A DNA stretch of 53,824 bases from Sphingomonas aurea (GTDB lineage Bacteria; Pseudomonadota; Alphaproteobacteria; Sphingomonadales; Sphingomonadaceae): the NCBI RefSeq assembly GCF_030678875.1, contig NZ_JAUUDS010000014.1, positions 1 to 53,824 of the forward strand. The letters are read 5' to 3'. The translations under genes were made by a program, and so were the position numbers. Under the pieces are notes generated by a model that worked only from the letters and a program-made list of their open reading frames with translations, did not search any database and was not told where the DNA came from. Position 1 is the stretch's first letter, and each line of letters opens with the position of its first letter. Positions 8,202-17,900 of the stretch are shown piece after piece.

Positions 8202-8966
8202 TCACGCCGGTTCTCCGCCCAAGGCGAAATCGGCAGCGGCGAAGCGCAGCGCTGCCACGCTCATCTCGCGCGTGGCGATCAGTCCGTCGCCATCGGCCAG
8301 GAACGCCCAGCTGGAATGCGGGCGGGGCGGCGGGACCAGCGCGGACGCATCGAGCACCGCCAGGTTGATGCCGCCCGCGTGCCGCGCCGAGGGCGCACGG
8401 ATCGCGGCGAGCCCGGCCGCGCGCGCCGCGATGGCCAGCGCCTGGGTCGCGGCATAGTCGCTCGGATGGGTCCAGCGGCCGGGGGCATCCCCGGTCAGGT
8501 CGACCGCGACGGGCGTGTCGACCGTCACCGAAAAGGCCGACATCGGCGTCGGCGTGCGCGGGCGGCGGAAGCCGGGGGAGCGGGCGAAGCCGACGAGGCG
8601 CCAGTACGCCGCCTCGGTCACCGCGGTCTCGATCGCCTCCGACGCGTAGAGGATGCCGGGCAGCGTGTCGGCCGCGCGGAAGCGCGACGGTCGGCCGCGC
8701 CCGTAGCGAAACGGCGAGGCGAGCAGCCAGGGCAGGTCGCGCGCGGCGGGCGGCAGGTTGGGCTTCACATCGTCGGCCAGCGCCTCGAGCAGCGCCTGGT
8801 CGGCCGCGCTGCCGGTGAGGCGGTTGGTGGCGATGCGGTGCTGCGCCTCGACGATGCGGATCACGCGGCCCTGGTAGGGCGTGGCCCGGAGGTCGTCAGG
8901 ATCTGTTTGAAAACGTGCCGAAACACGGTCTGCGGTGCCGGCCCGCTCCCCCACCCGGCCGCCCAT
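8202..8966 (-). CDS. RES-domain toxin (NAD-degrading type)
   Basis: The frame carries a RES domain: RIVEAQHRIATNRL, RFRAADTLPGILYASEAIET then AVTEAAYWRL, and later a HPSDYAATQALA segment. RES toxins of Xre/RES modules degrade NAD+ in family members studied. The gene follows the Xre-type antitoxin at 9022-9402 on the same strand. The start is unclear: the open frame reaches an ATG at 9050 overlapping the antitoxin end, but 8938-9007 is a long palindrome that looks inserted. ATG 8966 lies in its loop, and a GTG at 8864 sits right at the start of homology. The toxin may therefore have a disturbed N-terminus or poor translation. Confidence 0.75.
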   Translation of the reverse strand: MGGRVGERAGTADRVSARFQTDPDDLRATPYQGRVIRIVEAQHRIATNRLTGSAADQALLEALADDVKPNLPPAARDLPWLLASPFRYGRGRPSRFRAADTLPGILYASEAIETAVTEAAYWRLVGFARSPGFRRPRTPTPMSAFSVTVDTPVAVDLTGDAPGRWTHPSDYAATQALAIAARAAGLAAIRAPSARHAGGINLAVLDASALVPPPRPHSSWAFLADGDGLIATREMSVAALRFAAADFALGGEPA

Positions 8967-9007
8967 CGGGGATACCGTGTGGGCGGCCGGGTGGGGGAGC
9001 GGGCCGG
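8938..9007. repeat. 28-bp perfect inverted repeat between antitoxin and toxin
   Basis: The arms 8938-8965 and 8980-9007 are perfectly complementary over 28 bases, with a 14-base loop. They are very rich in G+C (core GCTCCCCCACCCGGCC). It lies at the junction of the toxin-antitoxin pair and would form a very strong RNA hairpin. It may act as a REP-like insertion or attenuate toxin expression. Confidence 0.85.
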
Positions 9008-9021
9008 TACCGCCTGAACCC

Positions 9022-9402
9022 TCAGGTCCGCGCACGGAGCGCGTCGACATAGTCGCTGGTGGCGAGCAGCCCGCGCACGCTGGCGATCAGGTCGATCGGC
9101 GCGGCGCCGAGATCCAGATTGGGGGTCGCCAGCCACGACCGCGCCGCCTCGTCGTCCTGCCCCAGCCAGCTGTCGAGCGAGCGGAACAGGCGGACGAGAT
9201 GCTGGGCCAGCTCGAACGGCTTGGTGGCGGGCTCCAGCCGGTAGCTGCCGGCGCGCAGCCGCGAGACGGTGGGCGCGGACAGGCCGACGATCCGGCCGAG
9301 CCGCGCGTTCGACAGCTGCCAGAACTGCGCGATCCGCGCGACCGCCTCGCCGAGGACACGGGGGGCGTCGGGATGGTCGGTGGTGGCGAGGGCGGTGGCC
9401 AT
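9022..9402 (-). CDS. Xre/MbcA/ParS-type antitoxin of the RES toxin
   Basis: The 126-aa protein has a helix-turn-helix (LGRIVGLSAPTVSRLRAGSY) near residues 35-55. A DUF2384-type toxin-binding tail follows: HLVRLFRSLDSWLGQDDEAA, RSWLATPNLDLGAAPIDLI and a final SVRGLLATSDYVDALRA. This is the standard layout of antitoxins that bind RES toxins. The gene precedes the toxin on the same strand and would repress the operon. Confidence 0.85.
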   Translation of the reverse strand: MATALATTDHPDAPRVLGEAVARIAQFWQLSNARLGRIVGLSAPTVSRLRAGSYRLEPATKPFELAQHLVRLFRSLDSWLGQDDEAARSWLATPNLDLGAAPIDLIASVRGLLATSDYVDALRART

Positions 9403-9453
9403 GCGGGATTCCTTATGGAACGGAATATAGCATTTCGGTTCTGTGGAACAACC

Positions 9454-9538
9454 TCGTCATCCCGGCGCAGGCCGGGATCTTCCGCTTGGCAGGCGTGACG
9501 CGTTCCCCATGAAGACCCCAGCCTGCGCTGGGGTGACG
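9454..9538. repeat. REP-like paired hairpins
   Basis: Two hairpins lie back to back: ATCCCGGCGCAGGCCGGGAT (9459-9478) and CCCCAGCCTGCGCTGGGG (9516-9533). Outer CGTCA and TGACG ends flank them. This is a common sphingomonad extragenic repeat form. It fills the gap between the antitoxin promoter and the end of the M24 gene. Confidence 0.7.
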
Positions 9539-9547
9539 GTTGGCCTC

Positions 9548-10924
9548 TTACTCCCGGCAGAACAGCAGATCGCTGCGCAGCCATAGCGGCGCCAGGCACA
9601 GCGGCGTCGAGGACAGCGGCAGCACCGCCTCGGCCACCTTCACCCCCAGCACGTCCTGCATGAAGGCGCGGCGCGCCTGCATCCGCGCCCAGATCTGCGG
9701 GTGGCTCTCGGCGATTTCGGCGCGCAAGGTCTCGTCGGCGAAGACGACGCTGTCCTCGCAGTTGAGCGCCCAGCCGTCGCGCACCGGGGTCGGGATCACG
9801 TCGACCTGCATGTGCATGCCCGAGCGCAGCCGCTCGGCCGAGCCGGGGCGGACCGGGCTGGTCGACCATTCCTCATGCCCCGTCAGATGGCCGGGGTTGA
9901 GCAGCGAGCGCAGGCCCCCTTCGGCCAGCGTCCCGGTCACCGCGTCGAACAGGTCGCCCCCCGTCACGCCGATATCGGCGACCGCGTACCAGCGGACCAG
10001 GGCCTTGAAATAGCTGGCGGCGACCGCGACGAAATCGTCGTTGGCATCGTCGACCAGCCCGGCGCGCGCGGTCAGTCCACCCCAGAGGCCGACCGCGGTC
10101 GAGACGCCGTCGCCTTTCTCGATCCGGCGGGCGCCGGGGCTGGCGAGGCCGATCACCGGCCCGGTCGCGGCATTGCCCGAGGCGAGCATGGCGTGGACGT
10201 TGAACGGCTCGCCGCGATAGCGCATCCGCGCGGCGCCTTCCGCCTCGCTGTCGCCGGGGCGCAGCTGGCTGAGGATCGACCAGACCATTTCCGAACCCCT
10301 GGCGGCCGCGGCCTCGAAGATCGCGATCTGGTCGGCGTCGATGATCGAGCGCTGGCCATGCTCGGGATGGAGCAGGACGGGGGTGCGGTCGACGACGCTG
10401 CCGGCGACGCGCTGGACCGCCGCGAGATAGGGGGCGGGGACGAAGCCGGGGGCCTCCCCGCCCCTGTCGTCTTCTGGCCCTTCCCACTCCTCGGGCTCGA
10501 GATATTTCCAGCCGACCATGCCGACCCGGTCGCCCGCGCCGATGCCGATGTCGCGCAGCACGTCGGTCAGCCGCGGTGCCTGGGTCCGGTCCTGGCCGGG
10601 CAGGCTCATCGTCTGGGACAGGCGCACCTCCAGCCCCGGCAGCGGCGAGACGACGGCATAGGGGACGCACTCGTTGCCGGTCACCAGTACCCGCCGTCCA
10701 CCGGGACCGAGCAGCAGCAGCGCCTCCTCGAAGCGCGGCTCGAACCCCGACAGGAACATGACGTTGGCGAGGTGCTCGCGATCGGCATAGACCACCAGCC
10801 AGTCGGTTCCCGCCGCGGCCAGCGCCGCGTCGCAGCGCGCGGCGTAGCGATGGGCAGGCAGCGCGGGCGGTTCGGCGATGGGGCCGAAATCGGGGATGGC
10901 GATGGATTTCAGGGCAAACGTCAT
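9548..10924 (-). CDS. M24-fold (creatinase/aminopeptidase P-like) protein, probably without metal site
   Basis: The 458-aa protein has the two-domain layout of M24 proteins: an N-terminal part with WLVVYADREHLANVMFLSGF and a C-terminal pita-bread part from about residue 220. I chose ATG 10924 (MTFALKS) over upstream codons because homology starts there. The usual metal ligands are hard to find: the first aspartate pair is replaced by GLWGGLTARAGLV, and the second-last glutamate position reads MQVDVIP. It may thus be a non-metallo relative such as a creatinase-type hydrolase, or an inactive homologue. It diverges from the acylase gene with 81 bp between, which must contain both promoters (an AATATATATG stretch at about 10959-10968). 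Confidence 0.7.
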   Translation of the reverse strand: MTFALKSIAIPDFGPIAEPPALPAHRYAARCDAALAAAGTDWLVVYADREHLANVMFLSGFEPRFEEALLLLGPGGRRVLVTGNECVPYAVVSPLPGLEVRLSQTMSLPGQDRTQAPRLTDVLRDIGIGAGDRVGMVGWKYLEPEEWEGPEDDRGGEAPGFVPAPYLAAVQRVAGSVVDRTPVLLHPEHGQRSIIDADQIAIFEAAAARGSEMVWSILSQLRPGDSEAEGAARMRYRGEPFNVHAMLASGNAATGPVIGLASPGARRIEKGDGVSTAVGLWGGLTARAGLVDDANDDFVAVAASYFKALVRWYAVADIGVTGGDLFDAVTGTLAEGGLRSLLNPGHLTGHEEWSTSPVRPGSAERLRSGMHMQVDVIPTPVRDGWALNCEDSVVFADETLRAEIAESHPQIWARMQARRAFMQDVLGVKVAEAVLPLSSTPLCLAPLWLRSDLLFCRE

Positions 10925-11005
10925 GCGCGGCGTGACCTTTCGAGGGGCTTGCAGGAGCAAAATATATATGACTTGTTACGCGTGAGCAGTGAAGGGGCAA
11001 GGGCG

Positions 11006-13309
11006 ATGCGGGGCGTGGTGGCGTTGGTGGCGGTGATGGCGGCGCCGGCAGGTGCGATACCGGTGCCGTCCCCCACTCCGTCATGCCGGGCCTGTCCCGG
11101 CATCCACCGTGCCGCGCATGTCACAGCCGCGGCGCCTGCCGAGCCGTGGATGCCGGGACGAGCCCGGCATGACGGAGACGGGAGGGACGTCACCATCGCC
11201 CGCGACGCTTTCGGCATCGCGCACATCCACGGCCGGACCGACGCCGACGCGGTGTTCGGGATGATCTATGCCCAGGCCGAGGACGATTTCCCGCGGATCG
11301 AGCGCAACTATCTGGCCGCGCTCGGTCGGCTTGCCGAGGTGGAGGGCGAGGCGGCGGTCTGGACCGACCTGCGCCAGCGGCTGTTCGTCGATCCGGCCGC
11401 CTTGCAGCGCAGCTATGCGCAGAGCCCGCCCTGGCTGCGCGCGCTGATGAACGCCTGGGCGGCGGGGCTGAACCGCTATCTCGCCACCCACCCGGCGGTG
11501 CATCCGCGCAGCATCACGCGGTTCGAGCCGTGGATGGCGCTCGCCTTCTCCGAAGGCAGCATCGGCGGGGATATCGAGCGCGGGGTCGATCTGGGCGCGC
11601 TCGCCGCCTTCTATGGCGGGGCGGCGCCCGCTGCCCCTGCCCTCGCGCCGAAGCTGGCAGACGCCGGGCGGCTGGTCGAGCCCAAGGGCTCGAACGGCCT
11701 TGCCTTTGGCCCGACACGCAGCGCGAGCGGCCATCCGCTCCTGTGGATCAACCCGCACACCTCCTTCTTCTTCCGTGCCGAGCAGCAGGTGCAAAGCGAC
11801 CAGGGGCTCGACGTCTATGGCGCGGCGACCTGGGGGCAGTTCTTCGTCTATCAGGGGTTCAACCGCCGGCTCGGCTGGATGCACACGTCGAGCGGGGTCG
11901 ACAATATCGACGAGTTCGCGGTCGAGGTGGCGAAGCGGAACGGGCAGCTGCGCTATCGCTACGGCCGCGCGTGGCGGCCGGTCCGCACGCAGGCGGTGAC
12001 GCTGTCGGTGCGGCAGGCGGACGGGTCGCAGGCCCTGCGCCGCTTCACCACGCTGGCGACGCACCACGGACCGATCATCCGCGCGGAGAATGGCCGCTGG
12101 ATCGCGGTGGCGATGCTCAACGCCCCGCTGGCGGCACTGGAGCAGAGCTGGCTGCGCACCCGCGCCACCACGCTGGCCGCGTATCTGAAGGTCGGCGAGC
12201 GCAAGGCCAATTCCTCGAACAACACGATCCTGGCGGCAGCCGACGGGACGATCGCCTATCTCCACCCGCAGTTCGTGCCGGTGCGCGACGACCGGTTCGA
12301 CTATACGAAGCCGGTCGATGGCAGCGACCCGGCGACCGACTGGCACGGGCTCCACCGCCTGGCCGACCTGCCGCAGGTGGTGAACCCGGCGAGCGGCTGG
12401 GTGATGAACACCAACAACGCGCCCTGGGCCGCGGCGGGCGCGGGGACGCTGAAGCCGGGCGACTTCCCGCGCTACATGGACCAGTTCGGCGAGAATCCGC
12501 GCGGGCAGCACGCGCTGATGCTGTTCGCCAATGCGACGCGCTTCACGCCGCAGACGCTGACCCGCGCGGCGTTCGACAGCTTCCTGCCGCTGTTCGCCGA
12601 GCAGCTGCCCGGCCTCGCCCGCGGCGTGGCGGCCGATCCGCGGCAGGCGGCGCTGGCCGAGCCGCTCAGGCTGCTGACCGGCTGGGACCGGCGCTGGGCA
12701 ACCGGGTCCGAGGCGACCTCGCTCGCGGTCTATTGGGGCGAGGCGCTGTGGGCGAGCGAGGGGCCGCGCGCGCAGGCGGCGAACGTGCCGCTGTTCACCT
12801 ACATGGCGACCCGCACCACCGACGCCGCGCGGGTCGACGCCCTGGCCAGCGCGGTCGCGCAGATGCGCCGCGACCATGGCACCTGGCGGATCGCCTGGGG
12901 CCGGATCAACCGCTTCCAGCGGCTGTCGGGGGCGATCGCGCCGCAGTTCGATGACAGGGCACCCAGCCTGCCGGTCGGCTTCACCTCGGGCAATTTCGGC
13001 TCGCTGGCGGCGTTCGGGGTCGAGCGGCAGGCGGGGCAGCGCTGCTTCTACGGGACCAGCGGCAACAGCTTCGTCGCGGTGGTCGAGTTCGACCCCGCCG
13101 GCCCCCGCGCCTGGGCGGTATCGGCGGGCGGCGAGAGCGGCGACCCGGCATCGCCGCACTTCGACGACCAGGCCCGCCGCTACACGACCGGCGACCTGCG
13201 CCCGATCCTGCTCGATGCCCGCGGCCTCACCACCTACCGCCCGGGCGACCCGCGCCCGGCGGAGCCGACACGGGTGGCGGCGGGGGGAAGCGTGTGCGGC
13301 GAGCCGTGA
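11006..13309 (+). CDS. Penicillin/acyl-homoserine-lactone acylase family Ntn hydrolase
   Basis: The protein (767 aa) has a signal peptide (MRGVVALVAVMAAPAGA) and the mature start VTIARDAFGIAHIHGRTDAD. Around residue 230 it has the PKGSNGLAFGPTRSASG block, where the serine would be the processed N-terminal nucleophile of the beta chain. Family members cleave amide bonds of penicillins, lactone signals or related N-acyl compounds in the periplasm; the substrate here is unknown. The open frame runs up to 9701, but that part is antisense to the M24 gene. Residues 24-57 come from a REP-like inverted repeat (11076-11177) inserted in frame just after the signal peptide, which is unusual. Confidence 0.88.
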   Translation: MRGVVALVAVMAAPAGAIPVPSPTPSCRACPGIHRAAHVTAAAPAEPWMPGRARHDGDGRDVTIARDAFGIAHIHGRTDADAVFGMIYAQAEDDFPRIERNYLAALGRLAEVEGEAAVWTDLRQRLFVDPAALQRSYAQSPPWLRALMNAWAAGLNRYLATHPAVHPRSITRFEPWMALAFSEGSIGGDIERGVDLGALAAFYGGAAPAAPALAPKLADAGRLVEPKGSNGLAFGPTRSASGHPLLWINPHTSFFFRAEQQVQSDQGLDVYGAATWGQFFVYQGFNRRLGWMHTSSGVDNIDEFAVEVAKRNGQLRYRYGRAWRPVRTQAVTLSVRQADGSQALRRFTTLATHHGPIIRAENGRWIAVAMLNAPLAALEQSWLRTRATTLAAYLKVGERKANSSNNTILAAADGTIAYLHPQFVPVRDDRFDYTKPVDGSDPATDWHGLHRLADLPQVVNPASGWVMNTNNAPWAAAGAGTLKPGDFPRYMDQFGENPRGQHALMLFANATRFTPQTLTRAAFDSFLPLFAEQLPGLARGVAADPRQAALAEPLRLLTGWDRRWATGSEATSLAVYWGEALWASEGPRAQAANVPLFTYMATRTTDAARVDALASAVAQMRRDHGTWRIAWGRINRFQRLSGAIAPQFDDRAPSLPVGFTSGNFGSLAAFGVERQAGQRCFYGTSGNSFVAVVEFDPAGPRAWAVSAGGESGDPASPHFDDQARRYTTGDLRPILLDARGLTTYRPGDPRPAEPTRVAAGGSVCGEP
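11076..11177. repeat. REP-like inverted repeat inside the acylase gene
   Basis: Arms 11076-11107 and 11146-11177 are 32 bases long with two mismatches and share the ATGCCGGG / CCCGGCAT core. The same family occurs at 33865-33958 outside genes. Here it is 102 bp (a multiple of three) with no stop in the acylase frame, so it is translated. Confidence 0.85.
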
Positions 13310-13415
13310 GGGTCAGCTGGAGCGGGATCCACCGAAACTGAAGCACCTCCCCGGCGAAGGGGCTGGTTCAATGCGGGCGGATCACACTCTAGACGCCTCG
13401 TCCCCCATTGCAGAA

Positions 13416-13434
13416 AATGGCATTTTTTGCCATT
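13416..13434. promoter_or_regulatory. Probable ParD operator
   Basis: AATGGCA (13416-13422) and TGCCATT (13428-13434) form a perfect inverted repeat around a five-T spacer, 22 bases before the parD ATG. ParD-type antitoxins usually repress their own operon through such short palindromes. Confidence 0.6.
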
Positions 13435-13456
13435 ATGGCCGGACAGGAGACCGGCC

Positions 13457-13735
13457 ATGGCATCCATGAACATATCGCTGCCCGATCCGATGCGGGACTA
13501 TGTGCAGGGTCGCATCGACGACGGCCATTATGCCAGCGTCAGCGATTACGTCCGCGCCCTGATCCGCCAGGACCAGAGCGGGATCGAGGACGAGAAGCGC
13601 TGGCTGGGCGAGCTGGACGCCTCCATCGCGGAGAGCCTGGCCGAGATGAGCGCCGATGGCGGCATCGACCTCGACCGGGCCTGCGACGCGGCGCTTGCCG
13701 AGATCGGAACGACGGGCGGCCCGTCCCGCCGGTGA
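13457..13735 (+). CDS. parD: ParD-type antitoxin
   Basis: The 92-aa protein starts MASMNISLPDPMRDYVQGRI, a ribbon-helix-helix strand and helix, then ASVSDYVRALIRQDQ, the second helix typical of ParD. ATG 13457 is preceded by GGACAGGAG. The C-terminal tail would wrap the toxin. The stop overlaps the toxin start (GTGA, 13732-13735). Confidence 0.9.
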   Translation: MASMNISLPDPMRDYVQGRIDDGHYASVSDYVRALIRQDQSGIEDEKRWLGELDASIAESLAEMSADGGIDLDRACDAALAEIGTTGGPSRR

Positions 13736-14028
13736 GGGTCGTCCTGTCCTCGCGTGCCGCCAGCGACGTCGCGCGGATCGGCCGCTTCATCGCCCGGGAC
13801 AATCCGCGTCGGGCCGCATCCTTCGTGACCGAACTGCGGGAAACGGCACAGCGGCTCGGCGACCGGCCGCACGCCTTTCCGCTGGTGCCGCGCTACGAGC
13901 AACACGGCATCCGCCGACGGTCGTGGAAAGGGTACGGCATCCTCTACTCGGTCCTCCCCGACCGCATCTTCGTGCACCGCATCGTCGGCCCCGGCCAGGA
14001 TCACGACCGCGCGCTGGGCCTGAGCTGA
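13732..14028 (+). CDS. parE: ParE-type toxin (RelE/ParE superfamily)
   Basis: The frame from GTG 13732 gives 98 aa, with VVLSSRAASDVARIGRFIAR at the N-terminus, an ELRETAQRLGDRPHAFPLVP middle and GIRRRSWKGYGILYSVLPDR then IFVHRIVGPGQDHDRAL at the end. This is the ParE layout of helices followed by a beta sheet. ParE toxins poison DNA gyrase in studied cases. The GTG overlaps the parD stop, so synthesis is coupled to the antitoxin. Both genes look intact. Confidence 0.88.
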   Translation: MRVVLSSRAASDVARIGRFIARDNPRRAASFVTELRETAQRLGDRPHAFPLVPRYEQHGIRRRSWKGYGILYSVLPDRIFVHRIVGPGQDHDRALGLS

Positions 14029-14069
14029 AGGCCGGGCCGCGGAAGCAAACCTCGCCGATGCGCGGCTCC

Positions 14070-14831
14070 TCACGGCCGCAGCGGATGTTTCCCGGCGGTC
14101 AGCAGCAGGTCGAGCGCGTCGCGGATCAGCTCGCTCATCCGTTCGCCGGCAAGGACGGGCTGGCCCTCCATGATCGCGTCGGCGACCTTCTTGTGGTCGC
14201 GGGCGCTGGCGCGGGGGACGCCCTTATATTCGTTGGTGCGGCGGATCGAGAAGCGCAGCGTGGTGTCGACCAGCCCGGTGAACTGGCGCATGAAGCGGTT
14301 GTTGCTCGCCTCCAGCACCGCGATGTGAAAGGCGATGTCGGCCTCCAGCGCGTCCTCCTCGCCGCGGTCCGCCGCGAACATGCGGCCGACCGCGTCCATG
14401 ATCGCGCGGCGCTGCGGGCCGCTGGCCGAATGTGCCGCCAGCGTCGCGGCGCGCGGCTCGATCGACATGCGGATCTCGGTGAAGTCGATCAGCAGGTCGA
14501 TCGAGAAGTCGCGCTGCAGCGTCCAGCGCAGCACGTCGGGGTCGAGCAGGTTCCAGACGTCCTCGGGCTGGACCACGGTGCCGGCGCGCTTGCGGCCGAG
14601 CAGCAGCCCCTTGGCGGTCAGCATCTTCACCGCCTCGCGCAGGACCGGCCGGCTGACGTCGTAGCGCTGGCACAGCTCCGCCTCGGTCGGAAAGGGCTGG
14701 CCGGGCAGGAACGTCTGGGTGACGATCGCCAGCCCCAGGTCGTTGACGATAGTGGCGGTCAGGTTGCGGCCCTCGTCCGCCGGCGCGCGCCGGCCGGTGC
14801 CCTCCCGCCCCTCTGGCTTCATCGCTTCCAT
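14070..14831 (-). CDS. FadR-subfamily GntR transcription regulator
   Basis: The 253-aa protein has an N-terminal winged helix (FPTEAELCQRYDVSRPVLRE then AVKMLTAKGLL, residues 47-77) and a C-terminal FCD ligand-binding domain with the DIAFHIAVLEASNN metal/ligand block. FCD regulators respond to small acids or sugars. It stands beside the galactoside block and may control it, though the nearest gene (14983) is divergent and is not clearly a sugar gene. An alternative start is ATG 14822. Confidence 0.85.
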   Translation of the reverse strand: MEAMKPEGREGTGRRAPADEGRNLTATIVNDLGLAIVTQTFLPGQPFPTEAELCQRYDVSRPVLREAVKMLTAKGLLLGRKRAGTVVQPEDVWNLLDPDVLRWTLQRDFSIDLLIDFTEIRMSIEPRAATLAAHSASGPQRRAIMDAVGRMFAADRGEEDALEADIAFHIAVLEASNNRFMRQFTGLVDTTLRFSIRRTNEYKGVPRASARDHKKVADAIMEGQPVLAGERMSELIRDALDLLLTAGKHPLRP

Positions 14832-14982
14832 GCCCCTAGCCTATCCGACACACCGGCCCCACGCCACTACCGTGCTGCTGCCCTTTCGGGACATCGGCAT
14901 GGCCACCTTGCATGATTGGCCGGTCATTCCCCTACACCCATGTCGTTGCTATGGTGTTCCATGGTAAGTCCCGGGGGGGGTC

Positions 14983-17900
14983 ATGAAGCTCTTTCTTGTT
15001 GCGCTCGTCGTCACGAGTGCGCTCACGAGTGTGGCATATGCTGCGGACAAGCCGGCGATCGGTCCGGCGCCTGCCTGGGTGAAGCCTGTTGTTCCGCTCC
15101 CTCCGCCCGCAAAGCCGGACGAAGCGCCGGTCCGCATCCTGCTGTCCGACCAGCAGATCGCCCTGGAGCCTGGACGACAGACGATCTACTCTGAAACATT
15201 GCTGAAGATTCAGACGCCGCAGGGATTGGCGGCCGGCAACATCTCGCTGCCCTGGCGCCCCGACACCGACGTCCTGACGGTCCACAAGCTCCTGATCCGC
15301 CGGGGCGATCAGACCATCGACGTGCTCAGGTCGGGCCAGACGTTCACGGTCCTCAGACGCGAGCAGAACCTGGAAAGCGCAACGCTGGACGGCGTCCTCA
15401 CGGCCAATATCCAGCCTGAGGGTTTGCAGGTCGGCGATACGCTCGAGCTTGCGGCGTCGGTATCGTCGAGCGATCCGACGCTGAAGGGGCATGTCGAGCA
15501 GATTGCAGGGTCCTGGAACGACTTTCCAATCGGGCGGGCACATCTGCGCATGCAGTGGCCGACCAGCCTGCCGGTGCGCCTTCGCCAGACCGCTTCCCTG
15601 CCCGCATTGAAGCCGGTGAAGACGGGCGACACCGCTGCCGTCGAGCTCTCGCTCGACAATCTGGAACCCTTGGTTCCGCCGAAGGGGGCGCCCCTGCGCT
15701 ACCGGACCGGGCGCCTTGTCGAGGTGACGGATTACGCCTCCTGGACCGATCTCGGAGCGCTCATGGCGCCCTTGTACGAGAAGGCGGCCCAGATCCCGGC
15801 GACAGGTCCGCTCCGTTCGGAACTGGACCGTATCCAGAGCCTCTCGGCAGACCCTGAAGTCCGCGCCGCAGCCGCGCTCGCGCTCGTTCAGGACAGAGTG
15901 CGTTATGTTGCACTCGCGATGGGCGCAGGCGGCTATGTCCCCGCCGATGCAGAGACGACATGGTCCCGCCGATATGGCGACTGCAAGGGCAAGACGGCGC
16001 TTCTCCTGGCGCTTCTCCACGCCATGGGTATCGCGGCGGAACCGGTCGCGGTCAGCACCACGTACGGCGACGGCCTGGATGCACGTCTGCCGATGGTGGA
16101 GCTGTTCAATCATGTGTTGATCCGGGCATCCATTGCCGGACAGACGTACTGGCTGGACGGCACGAGGACGGGCGACACGGGCCTAGACAGGCTGACCACC
16201 CCCAATGTCGGCTGGGGTCTTCCTCTCGTCAAGAAAGATGCGGCGCTCGTCCGGATGGTCCCCGAGCCGCTGGCGATCCCAACGCAGGACACCTCGATTC
16301 GCATCGATGCGAGTGCCGGCATCTCTGCCCCCGCGCCGACGAGGATCGTGATGATCCTGCGCGGGGACGACGCGATCGGGATGAGCGCAGTTCTCGCAAA
16401 TCTCGCTGGCGAGGCGCGCGATCGGGCGCTCAGGGACTATTGGAAGGATCAGTACGACTTCATCGACGTAAAGACGACCAGCTCCGTCTTCGACCCGAAG
16501 ACCGGCGAGCAGCGCCTGACGATGGAGGGCGTCGCCAAGATGGATTGGTCGAGCGGCTCCTATCAGACCGACGGCACGAGCGTAGGATACCGCGCCGATT
16601 TCAATCGTGATCCAGGCCCGGACCGGGACGCCCCCTTCGCCATTCCCTATCCCACCTTCGCGCGTACGACAGAGACCATCATTCTCCCGAAGGGGCGCGG
16701 CGACTTCAAGCTCGGGACAGGGCTCGAGGTCGACCAAACGACCGCAGGCGTACAGTATCGCAGGCACGCGGGCATCAAGGACGATGTTTTCACGATCGAG
16801 AAGACGGAGCGCAGCGTCGCGCCCGAGTTTCCGGCGAAGGATGCGCCGGCAGCCCAGGCCGCGCTACGGACGCTGGCGGAGCGTACTGCCAATCTGCGCA
16901 AGCCGCTTGGCTATGAACGGTCCGAAGCGGAGGTCGCAGCCGCCCGCGCGAGCACGCCATCGAACGCGTTCGAATATGGCAGCCGGGCCAGTCTTTTCGT
17001 CGATCAAGGCATGCGGAAGGAGGCGCTGGCAGATTACAGCAAGGCCATCGAACTCGACCCGACCAGCTTCTGGGCCTTGTCCAATCGTGGCATCACGCGG
17101 ATTCAGGAAGGCGATCTGGCCGGCGCGCGCGCCGACCTCGACAAGGCGGAGTCGCTCGACCCGACCTATGTGCAGATCTTCATCGGCCGGGGCATGTTGG
17201 CCGATGCAGAACATCGTCCGAAAGACGCCATAGACGCCTATACGAAAGCGCTGCAGCGGGAGCCCGACAATGGGTATGCGCTGGTCCAGCGAGCAGCCGC
17301 CTATGCTGCACTCGGCGATCGAGACAGAGCGATTGCCGACCGCACCGCAAAGGTAAATGCCGACATGGCGGCAAATCCCGACACCGCCTTTCCCTATCTC
17401 GATCGGGGCAACCTGATGCTCGACATCGGGCGCTTCGACGACGCGATCAGGGATTTCGACAAAGCCCTGTCGTTCGAACCGAAGAATGCCCTGGCCTTGG
17501 CGGACCGGGGAATGGCCCAGGCATGGAAGGGAAACCTGGACGCCGCATCGAACGACCTGGACGCCGCCTTCGCCATCGACCCGAAAAATGTGGTCGCATT
17601 GCGCGGGCGCGGTCTCGTCGCGCAGCGGAAGGGAGCGTGGGGCGATGCTGTCGCGGCGTATACATCGGCCCTGCAGCTTGAGCCATCGAGCAGCTTCGCG
17701 CTGGGTCATCGCGCCGAGGTGGCGCGCGCGACCGGCGATAACGAGGCTGCCCTACGCGATGCAGCGGCAGCGATTCAGCAGCAACCCGACTGGATCGATC
17801 TCTACCTTCTGCGCGCGAATATCCTGCGGAGCCAGGGCAAGCAGGACGAGACGCTCGCCGAGGCGAGGGCCGTCACCGCTGCCAACCCCGGCAACAACTA

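Noticed and set aside
9040..9056. Octamer-like CGTCGACA at the antitoxin end
   Set aside because: It is a single unit that encodes the normal YVDAL residues, with no second unit beside it.
9701..11005. Upstream extension of the acylase frame, giving a 1202-aa protein
   Set aside because: The first 435 codons are antisense to the M24 gene and rich in Arg, Gly and Asp with no homology. A signal peptide starts at 11006.
11081..13159. Long open frame (692 aa) on the minus strand over the acylase gene
   Set aside because: It is an arginine-rich mirror of a G+C-rich gene with no motif. The plus-strand acylase has a clear signal peptide and catalytic block.
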